64,000 nt of DNA from Arthrobacter sp. cf158 (GCF_900106835.1 NZ_FNNR01000003.1:72381-136380); one strand, 5' to 3'. Numbered from the stretch's first letter, positions 36,609 through 46,732 are shown. Notes: generated from the sequence alone by a model not told the origin. Numbers and translations are program-made.

Positions 36609-37597
36609 TGACCACGAGCTTCGCAACCTTCGGCCATGAGCTCTACACGGGCAAGCGTTCGTACAACTTCGTCAATTCCAAGAAAATCTGGTTCATTATC
36701 GCGGCCGTCGCGGTGGCGCTGTCCATCCTGATTCCCGTCGTCAAGGGCGGGTTCAACCTCGGAATCGAGTTCCGGGGCGGCTCGGAGTTTACCGTCTCCA
36801 ACGTCAGCAGCACTGATGCAAGCCTGGGCGAGAAGGCCGTCCATGACGTCGTGCCTGACGCCATTCCGCGCGTCGCGAATGTGGCAGGCAACACCATGCG
36901 GATCCAGACGGATCAATTGACTGACGACGAGACCAACCGCATCAAGGATGGTCTCACCAGCGCATACGGTGTCACCGAGAACGAGGTAACCTCGAACTTC
37001 GTTGGCCCAACCTGGGGCCAGGACGTCACCAGGCAGGCGCTCATTGGCTTGGTGGTCTTCGTTGCTTTGGCGGCGGTCCTCATGGCTCTGTACTTCAGGA
37101 CTTGGAAGATGTCGCTCTCGGCATTGGTGGGCATGCTCGTCACCATGTTCACCACAGCGGGTGTCTACGCGTTGAGCGATTTCGAAGTGACGCCATCGGC
37201 CATTATTGGATTCCTGACGGTCCTTAGCTACTCGCTGTACGACACCGTAGTGGTCTTCGACAAGATCCGGGAAAACACATCTGACATCACCACGTCCACC
37301 CGGCGCACCTTCGGCGAGGAGGTCAACCTCGCGGTCAACCAAACCCTGGTCCGCTCCATCAACACCATGATGGTGGCCGTCCTTCCAGTGGCGGCGATTC
37401 TGTTCATCGGTGCGGGGCTCCTGGGCGCGGGCACACTGCGGGACCTTTCACTAGCACTGTTCGTGGGTATCCTCATCGGTACGGCAGCGACGATCTTCAT
37501 CGCTGCACCGTTGTACGCCTGGCTGCGCCAGGGCGAACCTGAGCTGGTGAAGCAAGCCAAGAAGGTGGCGCACCGCCGGGCTGAAGCCACCGTTTAG
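36608..37597 (+). CDS. secF: Protein translocase subunit SecF
   Basis: 329 residues. After the first helix (IIAAVAVALSILIPVV) comes NLGIEFRGGSEFTV, the conserved SecF motif, then five C-terminal helices with AALVGMLVTMFTTAGVY-like and LSYSLYDTVVVFDKIRENT segments. It pairs with SecD. Good GAGG ribosome-binding sequence comes from the secD 3' end (AAGGAGGAGAAG). The transcript ends at a strong terminator 28 bp downstream. Confidence 0.94.
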   Translation: MTTSFATFGHELYTGKRSYNFVNSKKIWFIIAAVAVALSILIPVVKGGFNLGIEFRGGSEFTVSNVSSTDASLGEKAVHDVVPDAIPRVANVAGNTMRIQTDQLTDDETNRIKDGLTSAYGVTENEVTSNFVGPTWGQDVTRQALIGLVVFVALAAVLMALYFRTWKMSLSALVGMLVTMFTTAGVYALSDFEVTPSAIIGFLTVLSYSLYDTVVVFDKIRENTSDITTSTRRTFGEEVNLAVNQTLVRSINTMMVAVLPVAAILFIGAGLLGAGTLRDLSLALFVGILIGTAATIFIAAPLYAWLRQGEPELVKQAKKVAHRRAEATV

Positions 37598-37624
37598 GAT
37601 TTCTCCAGTCCCACTGTTTGACCG

Positions 37625-37663
37625 AGAGCCGGCCCCCGCAGCACCGCGGGGGCCGGCTCTTTG
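37625..37663 (+). terminator. Rho-independent terminator after secF
   Basis: A perfect 15-base stem (AGAGCCGGCCCCCGC / GCGGGGGCCGGCTCT) with loop AGCACC is followed by TT. It closes the yajC-secD-secF unit. Confidence 0.9.
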
Positions 37664-37759
37664 ACTTGCCGCTCCGTTCGTCATGTGCTGCCCAGTTGCA
37701 GAAGCATTCACTTGCGGGAATAGACTGGGAGAATTAAATCGGTTGTGAGGGGTACTTCT

Positions 37760-40153
37760 GTGGAAGAACGTGCGACGTCGGCACCACCGGCGGGCGGGGA
37801 AGATGGCCGCAATGCTGTGGCCGTCCCGGCAACAAACGTGGCTGGACGGGCTGCTGGTGCGGTTCCGGTGGATACCCCCGGTGTGCGACCTACTTTCCCA
37901 GGGCGCAGGGAGCGCACGCGATCCCGCCTTGCACGCCTCACTGGCCGCGGTGTCGCTCCGTACTCGCCGATCCTCGAGCCCCTGCTGCGTACCGTCCGGG
38001 CGAACAACCCCAAAGAGGACTTTGACCTGATCCAGCGGGCTTTCGCTATAGCCGAGCGGAGCCACCAAGGACAGAAACGCAAGAGCGGTGATCCCTACAT
38101 CACCCACCCGGTGGCAGTGGCCACTATTCTTGCCGAGCTCGGCATGACGGGTACTACCTTGGCAGCTGCGCTGCTTCACGACACCGTGGAAGATACCCCT
38201 TACACCCTCAACGACCTCACCCGGGACTTTGGCCCGGAGGTTGCCATGCTCGTGGATGGTGTCACCAAACTGGACAAGGTCAGTTTTGGCGAGGCAGCGC
38301 AATCGGAAACAGTGCGCAAGATGGTCGTGGCCATGGCCAAGGACATCCGCGTGCTGATGATCAAGCTGGCCGACCGACTCCACAACGCGAGAACATGGCG
38401 GTTCGTTTCGGCTGAGTCGTCCTCACGCAAGGCGCGTGAAACCCTGGAGATTTTCGCACCGTTGGCGCACCGCCTCGGTATGAACACCATCAAGTGGGAA
38501 CTGGAAGATCTCTCCTTCGCCGCACTGTATCCCAAGGTGTACGAGGAAATCGTCCGCATGGTGGGAGATCGCACACCGGAGCGCGAAAAGAGCCTTAGCG
38601 TCATTCGCAACCAGATCGCCGATGACCTCCGTACAGCGCGTATCAAAGCCACCATCACGGGCCGCCCGAAGCACTACTACTCGATTTACCAGAAGATGAT
38701 CGTCCGCGATAAGGATTTTGACGACATCAACGACCTCATGGGCGTGCGTGTCCTGGTTGATTCGGTACGGGACTGTTACGCAGCCCTTGGCACCCTCCAC
38801 TCGCGGTGGAACCCTCTCCCGGGACGGTTCAAGGACTACATCGCCATGCCCAAGTTCAACATGTACCAGTCCCTCCACACCACGGTGATCGGCCCGGGCG
38901 GCAAGCCTGTGGAGATCCAGATCCGCACCCATGAGATGCACCGCCGTGCGGAGTACGGTGTTGCGGCGCACTGGAAGTACAAGGACCAGCCGAACCGGAC
39001 CGCGCAGGGACCCGGCAGCCCCCGCGACGGCGATATGGGCTGGCTGAGGTCCTTGGTGGACTGGCAGCAGGAAACTTCTGATCCCGGTGAGTTCCTGGAC
39101 TCGCTGCGGTATGAAATCAATGCCCGCGAAGTTTTTGTCTTCACCCCCAAGGGTGAAGTCATGGCGCTGCCCGCAGGTTCTACCCCTGTTGACTTCGCCT
39201 ACGCCGTGCATACGGAAGTGGGCCACCGCACGATTGGTGCACGCGTCAACGGCAAGCTGGTCCCGTTGAACAGCGAGTTGAACCACGGCGACTGGGTTGA
39301 GATCTTCACGTCGAAGGCAGAAGGAGCCGGACCCAGCCAGGACTGGCAACACTTCGTCAAGTCAGCGCGGGCACGCAACAAAATCCGTCAGTGGTTCACC
39401 AAGGAACGCCGCGAAGAAGCTATTGATCGTGGCAAGGACATGTTGACCCGTGCCATGCGGAAGCAGAACCTGCCTCTGCAGCGTCTTATGACCCACGACG
39501 CCTTGTCTGCTGTGGCGGAGGACTTCCATTACGTCGACATCTCCGGGCTCTATGCGGGGGTTGGCGATGGTCATACCTCAGCCCAGTCCGTGATGGAAAA
39601 GCTCGTAGAGCATCTGGGCGGACACGAAACACCCGACGAAGACCTCGACGAAGTCAGCATTCCCACGCAGGTAGCGAAGTCGAAGTTCTCTGACTCCGGC
39701 GTCATCGTCCGTGGTGTTGGCGACGTCTGGGTCAAGCTGGCCCGCTGTTGCACACCAGTTCCCCCGGACCCCATTCTCGGCTTCGTGACACGAGGTTCCG
39801 GAGTTTCCGTTCACCGGACTGATTGCACCAATGTCTCTGGGCTTCGGGACCAGCCGGACCGGATTGTTGAAGTGGAGTGGGCGCCCACGCAGTCCAGCGT
39901 CTTCCTGGTGGAGATCCAGGTAGAAGCACTGGACCGGAAGTCCCTCCTGTCTGACGTGACACGTATCTTGTCTGAGAACCACGTCAACATCCTCGCTGCT
40001 TCCGTTCACACATCCAGCGACCGTGTAGCGATCTCCAAGTTCGCTTTTGAGATGGGTGATCCCAAGTATTTGCACCACGTCTTGAACGCCGTCCGTCGCA
40101 TTGATGGCGTCTTTGACGTCTACCGCACTACTGGTAACCGCCGGCGAAGCTAG
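37760..40153 (+). CDS. relA: Bifunctional (p)ppGpp synthetase/hydrolase Rel
   Basis: 797 residues from GTG 37760 (GAGGGG 7 bases upstream); the frame opens 5 codons earlier. Order: a long unstructured N-terminus (about 60 residues), HD hydrolase domain ([20 protein letters not shown]; His140-Asp141 in LLHDTVEDT), RelA/SpoT synthetase domain ([47 protein letters not shown]), TGS (from about residue 455, [18 protein letters not shown]), zinc-finger-like [17 protein letters not shown], and a C-terminal ACT domain. Both catalytic halves look intact. It makes and degrades the stringent-response alarmone. Its stop overlaps the convergent gene by 4 bp. Confidence 0.95.
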   Translation: MEERATSAPPAGGEDGRNAVAVPATNVAGRAAGAVPVDTPGVRPTFPGRRERTRSRLARLTGRGVAPYSPILEPLLRTVRANNPKEDFDLIQRAFAIAERSHQGQKRKSGDPYITHPVAVATILAELGMTGTTLAAALLHDTVEDTPYTLNDLTRDFGPEVAMLVDGVTKLDKVSFGEAAQSETVRKMVVAMAKDIRVLMIKLADRLHNARTWRFVSAESSSRKARETLEIFAPLAHRLGMNTIKWELEDLSFAALYPKVYEEIVRMVGDRTPEREKSLSVIRNQIADDLRTARIKATITGRPKHYYSIYQKMIVRDKDFDDINDLMGVRVLVDSVRDCYAALGTLHSRWNPLPGRFKDYIAMPKFNMYQSLHTTVIGPGGKPVEIQIRTHEMHRRAEYGVAAHWKYKDQPNRTAQGPGSPRDGDMGWLRSLVDWQQETSDPGEFLDSLRYEINAREVFVFTPKGEVMALPAGSTPVDFAYAVHTEVGHRTIGARVNGKLVPLNSELNHGDWVEIFTSKAEGAGPSQDWQHFVKSARARNKIRQWFTKERREEAIDRGKDMLTRAMRKQNLPLQRLMTHDALSAVAEDFHYVDISGLYAGVGDGHTSAQSVMEKLVEHLGGHETPDEDLDEVSIPTQVAKSKFSDSGVIVRGVGDVWVKLARCCTPVPPDPILGFVTRGSGVSVHRTDCTNVSGLRDQPDRIVEVEWAPTQSSVFLVEIQVEALDRKSLLSDVTRILSENHVNILAASVHTSSDRVAISKFAFEMGDPKYLHHVLNAVRRIDGVFDVYRTTGNRRRS

Positions 40154-40758
40154 TTCAGGTCCGGTTGGGTCAGCCTGGCCAGCGTTGCCAGTGCGCGCTT
40201 CTTGTGGGGCAGCCGTGGCGACGCTTCCACAGCTAATGTCAGCAGGCGCAATCTGATGCCAAGATCAGCCCGGTTCAGCAGCCTTCTGAGGGCGGGCAGA
40301 GCACGCTCGGCCTCAACGTGCAGGGCGATATCGGCCGCAGTCCGGAGCGGGCTGCTCACCAGTATTCCTCCCAGGCTGATCGCATCCATCTGGCCCAAGC
40401 GGACTTCATGGAGACTGCAGGGCGTGCTCCCACGCAGGCTTGAAATGCGGTGCTTCGCATCCACCAGGAGTGACAAGCGCTCCGGGGGACTGGCGCAGCC
40501 ATAAATCCAGGCGGCCGTAAGCCTGCCGGCAACTACCTTGGTGCGGATCCGTTCCGGAACGGTCTGAGCCGCTGCGCGTGCCCGCAGGCGGTGGGTGACG
40601 GCAACACCCGGTGAGGCATAACTCTTGCCGTAGAGGGGCAGCAGGATGCCGTCTATGGCCATGCACTGCAATTCGTTCCAGGTAAAAATGCGGCTGGGGG
40701 AGTAGAGCTCGGAGACAACCGGCTCCGTGATAGGCAGGGCGGTGAGAGTGGGGACCAT
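40150..40758 (-). CDS. AbiEi-like winged-helix protein, nuclease-free form (putative)
   Basis: 202 residues. The N-terminal segment [24 protein letters not shown], with [31 protein letters not shown], resembles actinobacterial proteins annotated as AbiEi-type antitoxin or DUF559-associated transcriptional regulators. The later part [21 protein letters not shown] and [16 protein letters not shown] also fits that group. In many relatives a nuclease-like domain follows; here the chain ends instead. No AbiEii-type toxin gene adjoins, so a toxin-antitoxin role is unsupported. Function unknown. Confidence 0.5.
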   Translation of the reverse strand: MVPTLTALPITEPVVSELYSPSRIFTWNELQCMAIDGILLPLYGKSYASPGVAVTHRLRARAAAQTVPERIRTKVVAGRLTAAWIYGCASPPERLSLLVDAKHRISSLRGSTPCSLHEVRLGQMDAISLGGILVSSPLRTAADIALHVEAERALPALRRLLNRADLGIRLRLLTLAVEASPRLPHKKRALATLARLTQPDLN

Positions 40759-40792
40759 CCACCGATCATTCCGTGCCGTTGCCCAACGAGTA

Positions 40793-40834
40793 CAGGCTCC
40801 GTCCCGGATATGTGGATAACCGGGACGGAGCCTG
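40793..40834. terminator. Terminator-like hairpin downstream of the DUF349 gene
   Basis: CAGGCTCCGTCCCGG and CCGGGACGGAGCCTG are perfect 15-base arms around a 12-base loop. There is no T tract on either strand. It lies between the DUF349 stop and the start of the next minus-strand gene. Confidence 0.65.
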
Positions 40835-40858
40835 CAGGAGCCAATATTTCAGGACTGG

Positions 40859-42343
40859 CTAGGCGAGATCGCTCGCTGAACGCTGGATCTGGTCCAGCCA
40901 TGCCTGGCGTGCTTCCAACGCTTCACGGGCGGCCTTGATGCGGCGCTGGTCGCCCGCCTTCTCCGCCTTTTCGAGATCGTCCTTGAGGCCGGCAATAGCT
41001 GTTTCCAGCTGGGAAAGGGCACTGTTGGTGCGGGCCTTGGTTTCCGGGTTGCTCCGGCGCCACTTCTCTTCCTCGGCGTCGCGGACCGCGTCTTCTACCT
41101 TGCGGAGGCCGGCTTCGATGCGGCCCATGTCAGCCCGGGGAACCTTGCCTGCATCTTCCCAGCGGTCCCTGATCGATTGCAGGGCCTTCTTGGCAGCGTT
41201 GAGGTCGTTGATGGGCAGGAGAGCCTGTGCTTCGGCTACGAGCTGTTCCTTGACGCCCAGGTTGGCTGTGTACTCCTGGTCGATCTGCTCGTTGGCGGCC
41301 TGACGGTTGCTGAAGAAGACATCCTGGGCAGCGCGGAACCGGCCCCAGAGAGCGTCATCATCTTTCCGGCTGGCGCGCGGCGTGGCCTTCCACTGGTCCA
41401 TCAGCCTCCGGTACTCGCCGGCAGCAAAACCCCAGTCGGTGGAGGAAGAGAGAGCCTCTGCCTCGGCAATCAGGGCTTCCTTGGCGGACTTCGCAGCAGA
41501 ATTGTTGCTATCCAACTGGGAGAAGTAGGCGCGGCGGTGACGATCGAAGACCGTGCGCGCGGAGCGGAACCGCTTCCAGAGGGCGTCTTCGTTGCTGCGT
41601 CCCAACCGGACGCCGCTCTTCTGCGCAGCCTTCCACGTTTCGAACAGTTCATTCATGCGGGCGCTGGAGGTCTTCCACTGGATCTGGGCAGGATCCTGGC
41701 CAGCTATTGACTCTGCTTCGGCCACAATGGCTTCGCGGGCGGCAAGTTCGCTGGCGCGTACGGCCTCATGGGCGGCTTTCTCAGACTTCTCCAGTTCCAC
41801 GACCTGTGTGGAGAGGGCGTCCAAGCGGGCCTCGGCGGAACGGATGTCGCCCACCATGTTGCGCTCGGCGAGCTGCTCGCGAAGGTGCGTGACGGTCTTC
41901 TGCATGTCAGTAGCGGGAGCCTTGGACTCTACGCGGTGCTCCAGGAGGACAACCTGCGCGATGATGTCGTCGAACTTTCGGGCGAAGTATCCCAATGCTT
42001 CGTCAGGACTGACACCCGGGTACTGGCCCACAGCGATCTCCTCGCCATCCAGCGTGAGGAAGACATGGCCATCACCTTCTGCGCGGCCCCACTTGGCGGC
42101 CTCGGCGAGCGACGCCGCGGACACAGCCGGGGCGGCAGGAACGACGGCGGCGGGGGCCTTCGGGCGGGCTGCGAAGGCAGCCGGTGATGGGGCAGCGGAT
42201 GGAGCCGGACGCGGTGCTGCCGGCGCCTCGGGCTTCTGTTCAGGCGCAGGCTCCGGGGTCTCCGCCCCGTTCGTTTCGGTTGCCTCGACCGCTTCCTGAT
42301 TGGCCACTGCTGCTGTTTCGTCGGATTTCTGACTGTCTGTCAC
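40859..42343 (-). CDS. DUF349 domain-containing protein
   Basis: 494 residues from a GTG at 42343. The first 110 residues are acidic, Ala/Pro-rich and probably disordered. The remainder is helical with three or more copies of the DUF349 repeat, seen as WKAAQKSGVRLGRSNEDALWKRFRSAR, WKATPRASRKDDDALWGRFRAAQ and WEDAGKVPRADMGRIEAGLRK at about 75-residue spacing. No enzymatic motif is apparent. DUF349 proteins are conserved in actinobacteria near rel; function is not established. Confidence 0.85.
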   Translation of the reverse strand: MTDSQKSDETAAVANQEAVEATETNGAETPEPAPEQKPEAPAAPRPAPSAAPSPAAFAARPKAPAAVVPAAPAVSAASLAEAAKWGRAEGDGHVFLTLDGEEIAVGQYPGVSPDEALGYFARKFDDIIAQVVLLEHRVESKAPATDMQKTVTHLREQLAERNMVGDIRSAEARLDALSTQVVELEKSEKAAHEAVRASELAAREAIVAEAESIAGQDPAQIQWKTSSARMNELFETWKAAQKSGVRLGRSNEDALWKRFRSARTVFDRHRRAYFSQLDSNNSAAKSAKEALIAEAEALSSSTDWGFAAGEYRRLMDQWKATPRASRKDDDALWGRFRAAQDVFFSNRQAANEQIDQEYTANLGVKEQLVAEAQALLPINDLNAAKKALQSIRDRWEDAGKVPRADMGRIEAGLRKVEDAVRDAEEEKWRRSNPETKARTNSALSQLETAIAGLKDDLEKAEKAGDQRRIKAAREALEARQAWLDQIQRSASDLA

Positions 42344-42409
42344 CGCTAAAAGTCTTTCGCTTGGAGGGACTGCTAAGGTAATGCACCCCGGGCCGGGGCC
42401 TGGAGCTGG

Positions 42410-43204
42410 TTACTTCAGAGAAAACGAGTCTATCGTGACAGGTGCCACAGGGGCGCCGTCGTTGGGGTTTTCGCCGGACTTGAGGCCTGCGGCAGCTATC
42501 TTGGTCACCACGTCCAGGCCGCTGGTCACCTTGCCCACCACTGAGTATCCACCCGCAGTGTCTGCGGGGATGGTGGTGTCTTTGTAAACGATGAAGAATT
42601 GGTGGCCGTTACCGTATGCGTCGTTCCCGGTGCGTGCCACGGCGATGGTCCCCGCAGGGTATTTGTTGTCCGCAGGCGCGTTTTCCAGTGGACCCCATCG
42701 ATAGTTGGGGTCGTCCGTCCCCTTTTCGTCGGTGGCGCCGCACTGCAGGAGCCCGAACGTTTCGGACGTCGTCAGGCGGTGGCAGAACTTCCCGTTGTAA
42801 TAGCCGGCGTCACTCAGGGACTTGAAGACTGCAGCTGCCTGTGGAGCTGCTGTGCCGTTCAACTCAATACCCACGGCACCGCCGTTCAAGGCCAGTTCAC
42901 CCGTGAATGTCTTTCCTGCCGCGGTGTCCGGGCTGGGGACGTCGGCGCTGTTGGATGCGGCCGGGGAAGCTGACGGCGAACTCAGTCCGGCCTCGGCAGC
43001 GGCAAACTCCGCTTCGGTGGGGTTGGAACTGAAGACTGTCAGCTGCAGCACGACGGCGAGGACAACTGCCGCGCCGCCGGCACCAATGGCAATGGTGTTG
43101 TCGCGTTTGCGCCGTTTTCCCTGTTCCTGGCGCAGGGCACGCTTGGCTTCCATCTGCCTGATGCGACGTTTTGCTTCGCGGTCATCCCGCGACCTTGTTG
43201 CCAA
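42410..43204 (-). CDS. Membrane-anchored cyclophilin-type peptidyl-prolyl isomerase
   Basis: 264 residues from a TTG at 43204 with GGAGGA 5 bases before it; the frame continues to 43303 without a better site. A charged N-terminus (RDDREAKRRIRQMEAKR) precedes one hydrophobic helix (IAIGAGGAAVVLAVVLQLTVF) and an Ala/Ser/Pro linker, then a cyclophilin domain (GIELNGTAAPQAAAVFKSL, YYNGKFCHRLTT, GTIAVARTGNDAYGNGHQFFIVY, YSVVGKVTSGLDVV). The canonical FHR is CHR and the FQGG stretch reads LLQCG, so catalytic efficiency may be changed. It is likely anchored with the domain outside the membrane. In M. tuberculosis the cyclophilin ppiB also lies between rel and hisS. Confidence 0.85.
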   Translation of the reverse strand: MATRSRDDREAKRRIRQMEAKRALRQEQGKRRKRDNTIAIGAGGAAVVLAVVLQLTVFSSNPTEAEFAAAEAGLSSPSASPAASNSADVPSPDTAAGKTFTGELALNGGAVGIELNGTAAPQAAAVFKSLSDAGYYNGKFCHRLTTSETFGLLQCGATDEKGTDDPNYRWGPLENAPADNKYPAGTIAVARTGNDAYGNGHQFFIVYKDTTIPADTAGGYSVVGKVTSGLDVVTKIAAAGLKSGENPNDGAPVAPVTIDSFSLK

Positions 43205-43283
43205 GAGTCCTCCTGATTTGTCCTCAATAGATGGCGGCCGACAGGAACCCGGGCATGCTGCATTAGATGTGCACGCGCGGAAA

Positions 43284-43314
43284 GCATAAACTGGCTGCCG
43301 CACATAGTTTATGC
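43284..43314. repeat. Inverted repeat in the ppi-hisS divergent region
   Basis: GCATAAACT (43284-43292) and AGTTTATGC (43306-43314) are perfect 9-base arms around a 13-base spacer. Each arm contains TAAACT reading outward, which would suit paired divergent -10 elements or an operator in the 207-bp gap between the cyclophilin and hisS starts. Confidence 0.45.
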
Positions 43315-43326
43315 ATGTCCGGCTGG

Positions 43327-43359
43327 ACGCCCGCCCTGTAAACGCCGTTCGGGCGTTTT
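43327..43359 (+). promoter_or_regulatory. Alternative hairpins in the hisS leader (attenuator-like)
   Basis: AAACGCC (43340-43346) pairs with GGCGTTT (43352-43358) to give a terminator-like hairpin ending in TTT. ACGCCCG (43327-43333) can instead pair with CGGGCGT (43350-43356), and the two structures share bases and exclude one another. hisS starts 53 bases on. Attenuation is an inference. Confidence 0.4.
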
Positions 43360-43411
43360 AAAGCTGCGGCGCCGATTCCAGTTCAGCTTTCTTTGAGGAG
43401 ACAATTCCCCC

Positions 43412-44758
43412 ATGGCACGTACCGCCTCCCTGTCCGGATTCCCCGAGTGGCTTCCCCAGGAGCGGTTGGTGGAGCTTCATGTGCTGGACACTCTCCGAAA
43501 GACGTTCGAGCTGCACGGATTTTCCTCCATTGAGACCCGCGCCGTTGAGACCGTGGGGCAGCTGCTCCGCAAGGGTGAGATCGACAAAGAGGTCTACGGC
43601 CTGAGCAGGCTCCAGGATGACGAGGGAGACGCTGCAAAGTCGGATAAGGGCGATCCGAACGCGCTGGCCCTGCATTTTGACCTCACCGTTCCATTTGCCC
43701 GCTACGTGGTGGAGAACGCCGGTTACCTGGCGTTTCCGTTCCGTCGTTACCAGATCCAGAAGGTCTGGCGTGGCGAGCGTCCCCAGGAGGGCCGCGCACG
43801 CGAGTTTACGCAGGCGGACATTGACGTGGTGGGCGACGGCGAATTGCCCTTCCGCTACGACGTAGAGATCGCGCTGGTCATTGCCGAGGCACTGAGTGCG
43901 TTGCCGATTCCGGATTTCCGGCTCCGGATCAACAACCGGAAGCTGGCTGAGGGCTTTTATCGCGGCATCGGCCTGACGGACACGGCTGGTGTTCTTCGCA
44001 GCATCGACAAACTGGAGAAGATTGGCGCCGGGAAGGTTGCCGAACTGTTGAAGTCGGAGCTGGGTGCGACGGATGAGCAAGCAAGCCTTGCCCTTCAGCT
44101 GGCAAGCATCCGCACTGAAGACACGTCGTTTGTCCAGCAGGTCCGCGCCTTGGGCATCACAGATGACCTTCTTGAAGAAGGCCTCAACGAACTCGAACAG
44201 GTTATTGAGGCTGCCGTCCAGCGCGCCCCTGGCAAGGTGGTGGCCGACCTCAGCATCGCCCGCGGCCTGGACTACTACACAGGAACCGTGGTGGAGACGG
44301 TGCTCGTGGGGCATGAGCAGCTCGGTTCCATTTGTTCGGGCGGACGCTATGACGCTTTGGCGGGCAAGGGCAACCGCAAGTTCCCCGGCGTCGGGCTCTC
44401 CATTGGCGTGACGCGACTCGTCTCGCGCATCCTCAGCCAGGAATTGGCCATGGCCTCCCGATCGGTGCCCACAGCGGTGTTGGTTGCCTTGAATTCAGAC
44501 GACAGCTGGTCCGCGGCGCAGGACATTGCCGCCCAGCTGCGCGGCCGGGGCATCGCCACGGAAGTTGCGGCAAAGGCCGAGAAGTTCGGCAAGCAAATCA
44601 AATTCGCTGACCGTCGCGGCATTCCCTTTGTATGGTTCACAGACGATGACGGCAAGCACCAGGTCAAAGATATCCGCTCCGGTGAGCAGGTAGACGCGGA
44701 CCCGGCAAGCTGGACACCTGCGGATGAGGACCTCCACGTCCGGGTCACCACCGGCTGA
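43412..44758 (+). CDS. hisS: Histidyl-tRNA synthetase
   Basis: 448 residues. A class II synthetase: motif 1 region in FPEWLPQERLVELHVLDTLR, motif 2 in FRRYQIQKVWRGERPQEGRAREF, the His-binding RGLDYYTG loop, and motif 3 GGRYDALAG with GVGLSIGVTRLV. The C-terminal anticodon domain starts near residue 345 (TAVLVALNSDDSWS). It lacks the usual KG-FxxP start of many HisRS proteins and instead begins SLSGFPEWLP, as in related actinobacteria. A GAGGAG lies 12 bases upstream. Confidence 0.93.
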   Translation: MARTASLSGFPEWLPQERLVELHVLDTLRKTFELHGFSSIETRAVETVGQLLRKGEIDKEVYGLSRLQDDEGDAAKSDKGDPNALALHFDLTVPFARYVVENAGYLAFPFRRYQIQKVWRGERPQEGRAREFTQADIDVVGDGELPFRYDVEIALVIAEALSALPIPDFRLRINNRKLAEGFYRGIGLTDTAGVLRSIDKLEKIGAGKVAELLKSELGATDEQASLALQLASIRTEDTSFVQQVRALGITDDLLEEGLNELEQVIEAAVQRAPGKVVADLSIARGLDYYTGTVVETVLVGHEQLGSICSGGRYDALAGKGNRKFPGVGLSIGVTRLVSRILSQELAMASRSVPTAVLVALNSDDSWSAAQDIAAQLRGRGIATEVAAKAEKFGKQIKFADRRGIPFVWFTDDDGKHQVKDIRSGEQVDADPASWTPADEDLHVRVTTG

Positions 44759-44819
44759 TAGACAGATAGTTTGTCCCGCCTCTTGGCGGGAGCCGCGGCC
44801 GGGGCGGGTAAACTCGGAC

Positions 44820-44841
44820 GGGACCGCTTTGCAGCGGTCCC
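44820..44841 (+). promoter_or_regulatory. Hairpin in the aspS leader
   Basis: GGGACCGCT-TTGC-AGCGGTCCC is a perfect 9-base stem. It lies 27 bases before the aspS GTG and 9 bases after TAAACT, a -10 candidate (44809-44814). A separate CCCGCC-TCTT-GGCGGG hairpin at 44777-44792 follows hisS, without a T tract. Function is unknown; the RNA could affect aspS translation. Confidence 0.4.
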
Positions 44842-44868
44842 TCTAAATTTCATGCTGAAAGGAATGCT

Positions 44869-46662
44869 GTGCTGCGCACACATGACCTCGGATCCCTTCG
44901 CTCCGAGCACATTGGACAGACCGTTACCCTGGCCGGCTGGGTGGGCCGCCGCCGTGATCACGGTGGCGTTGCATTCGTTGACCTGCGTGACGCGTCCGGT
45001 GTCGCCCAGGTGGTTGTCCGTGAGGAAGAGGTCTTCCACGGCCTGCGGAACGAGTACGTTCTGCAGGTGACGGGTACCGTCAACAAGCGTCCCGAAGGCA
45101 ACGAGAACCCGGCTTTGGCGACCGGTGAAATCGAGGTTATCGCGGACAAGGTTGTTATCCTCAACACCTCCGAGCCCCTCCCGTTCCAGATTGACGAGCA
45201 CGTGGAGGTCGGCGAGGAAGCCCGGCTCAAGCACCGTTACCTTGACCTTCGCCGTCCCGGCCCCGCACGCAACATGCGCCTGCGTTCAGAGGCAAACCGT
45301 GTGGCACGCGAACTGCTGCACCAGCGCGGATACGTCGAGATCGAGACTCCCACGCTGACGCGTTCGACGCCGGAAGGCGCCCGCGACTTCGTGGTTCCGG
45401 CCCGTCTTGCCCCGGGTTCCTGGTACGCCCTGCCGCAGTCGCCGCAGCTTTTCAAGCAGCTCCTCCAAGTGGGCGGCTTCGAGAAGTATTACCAGATTGC
45501 CCGTTGCTACCGTGACGAGGACTTCCGTGCCGACCGTCAGCCGGAGTTCACGCAGTTGGACATCGAAGCCAGCTTCGTTGACCAGGACGATGTCATTGAA
45601 TTGGGCGAGGCAATCGTCAAGGCCTTGTGGCAGTTGATCGACGTCGAGATCCCCACCCCGATCCGCCGCATGACGTATCTGGACGCCATGGCCAAATACG
45701 GTTCGGACAAGCCTGACCTGCGTTTTGGTGTGGAGCTGACTGAACTTACCGAGTTCTTCAAAGACACTAACTTCGGCGTCTTCAAGGCACCCTACGTCGG
45801 CGCAGTGGTCATGCCCGGTGGCGCTTCCCAACCGCGCCGTACCCTGGACGGCTGGCAGGAATTCGCCAAGCAGCGTGGACACAAGGGCCTGGCCTACGTC
45901 CTTTTCAAGGAGGACGGCGAGCTCGCCGGCCCCGTTGCCAAGAACCTCACGGATGAAGAGCGTGCCGGCCTTGCTGACGCCGTTGGCGCCAAGCCCGGCG
46001 ACTGCATCTTCTTCGCTGCCGGCGAGAAGTCCGCGGCGCGTGCCCTGCTGGGTGCCGCACGTGTTGAGATTGGCCACCGCACCGGCTTGATCGATCCCAA
46101 GGATTGGGCGTTCGTTTGGATCGTGGATGCTCCCATGTTCGAGCCTGCTGCCGCTGCTGTTGCCTCTGGCGACGTCGCAGTGGGTGGGGGACAGTGGACG
46201 GCCGTTCACCACGCCTTCACCTCGCCCAAGCCGGAGTTCCTTGACACGTTTGACCAAGACCCGGAGTCGGCGCTTTCCTACGCCTACGACATCGTCTGCA
46301 ACGGCAACGAGATCGGTGGCGGCTCCATCCGTATCCACGAGCGCGAAGTGCAGGAACGCGTCTTCCAGCTCATGGGACTGGACAAGGAAGACGCCGAAAC
46401 GAAGTTCGGCTTCCTCCTGGAGGGCTTCAAGTACGGAGCTCCTCCGCATGGCGGCATGGCCCTCGGCTGGGACCGCGTGGTGGCTCTGCTCGCCGGCGTG
46501 GAATCCATCCGCGACGTCATTGCGTTCCCGAAGTCCGGCAACGGCTACGACCCCCTGACCGCGGCTCCTGCTCCCATCACGGCGCAGCAGCGCAAGGAAG
46601 CGGGCGTCGACTTCAAGCCCGAGGCCAAGCCTGCCGCCAAGGCAGAGGCGAAGGCCGAGTAG
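44869..46662 (+). CDS. aspS: Aspartyl-tRNA synthetase
   Basis: 597 residues from GTG 44869 (AAAGGA 6 bases upstream). The N-terminal OB fold ([23 protein letters not shown]) is followed by the bacterial-type catalytic domain with a GAD insert. [39 protein letters not shown] (motif 2) and [17 protein letters not shown] (motif 3) are present. The tail is Ala/Lys/Glu-rich. If no AsnRS exists, this enzyme would be non-discriminating with GatCAB; that cannot be judged here. Confidence 0.95.
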   Translation: MLRTHDLGSLRSEHIGQTVTLAGWVGRRRDHGGVAFVDLRDASGVAQVVVREEEVFHGLRNEYVLQVTGTVNKRPEGNENPALATGEIEVIADKVVILNTSEPLPFQIDEHVEVGEEARLKHRYLDLRRPGPARNMRLRSEANRVARELLHQRGYVEIETPTLTRSTPEGARDFVVPARLAPGSWYALPQSPQLFKQLLQVGGFEKYYQIARCYRDEDFRADRQPEFTQLDIEASFVDQDDVIELGEAIVKALWQLIDVEIPTPIRRMTYLDAMAKYGSDKPDLRFGVELTELTEFFKDTNFGVFKAPYVGAVVMPGGASQPRRTLDGWQEFAKQRGHKGLAYVLFKEDGELAGPVAKNLTDEERAGLADAVGAKPGDCIFFAAGEKSAARALLGAARVEIGHRTGLIDPKDWAFVWIVDAPMFEPAAAAVASGDVAVGGGQWTAVHHAFTSPKPEFLDTFDQDPESALSYAYDIVCNGNEIGGGSIRIHEREVQERVFQLMGLDKEDAETKFGFLLEGFKYGAPPHGGMALGWDRVVALLAGVESIRDVIAFPKSGNGYDPLTAAPAPITAQQRKEAGVDFKPEAKPAAKAEAKAE

Positions 46663-46670
46663 TACAACTG

Positions 46671-46713
46671 CCAAAGGCTCTCCACTGCGGTGGGGAGCCT
46701 TTGGTGTTCCTTC
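46671..46713 (+). terminator. Rho-independent terminator after aspS
   Basis: CCAAAGGCTCTCCAC pairs with GTGGGGAGCCTTTGG (one wobble) around TGCG, followed by a T-rich TGTTCCTTCC. The next gene begins 20 bp later. Confidence 0.85.
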
Positions 46714-46732
46714 CAACGAAAGGTGAGGGGCA

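Noticed and set aside
43358..44314. Reverse-strand open frame over hisS (318 codons)
   Set aside because: It lies entirely within hisS, which is firmly identified, and it has no conserved domain.
45286..46716. Long reverse-strand open frame over aspS (476 codons)
   Set aside because: It is a shadow of the aspS reading frame in high-GC DNA; aspS carries all catalytic motifs, and the reverse frame has no recognisable domain or start signal.
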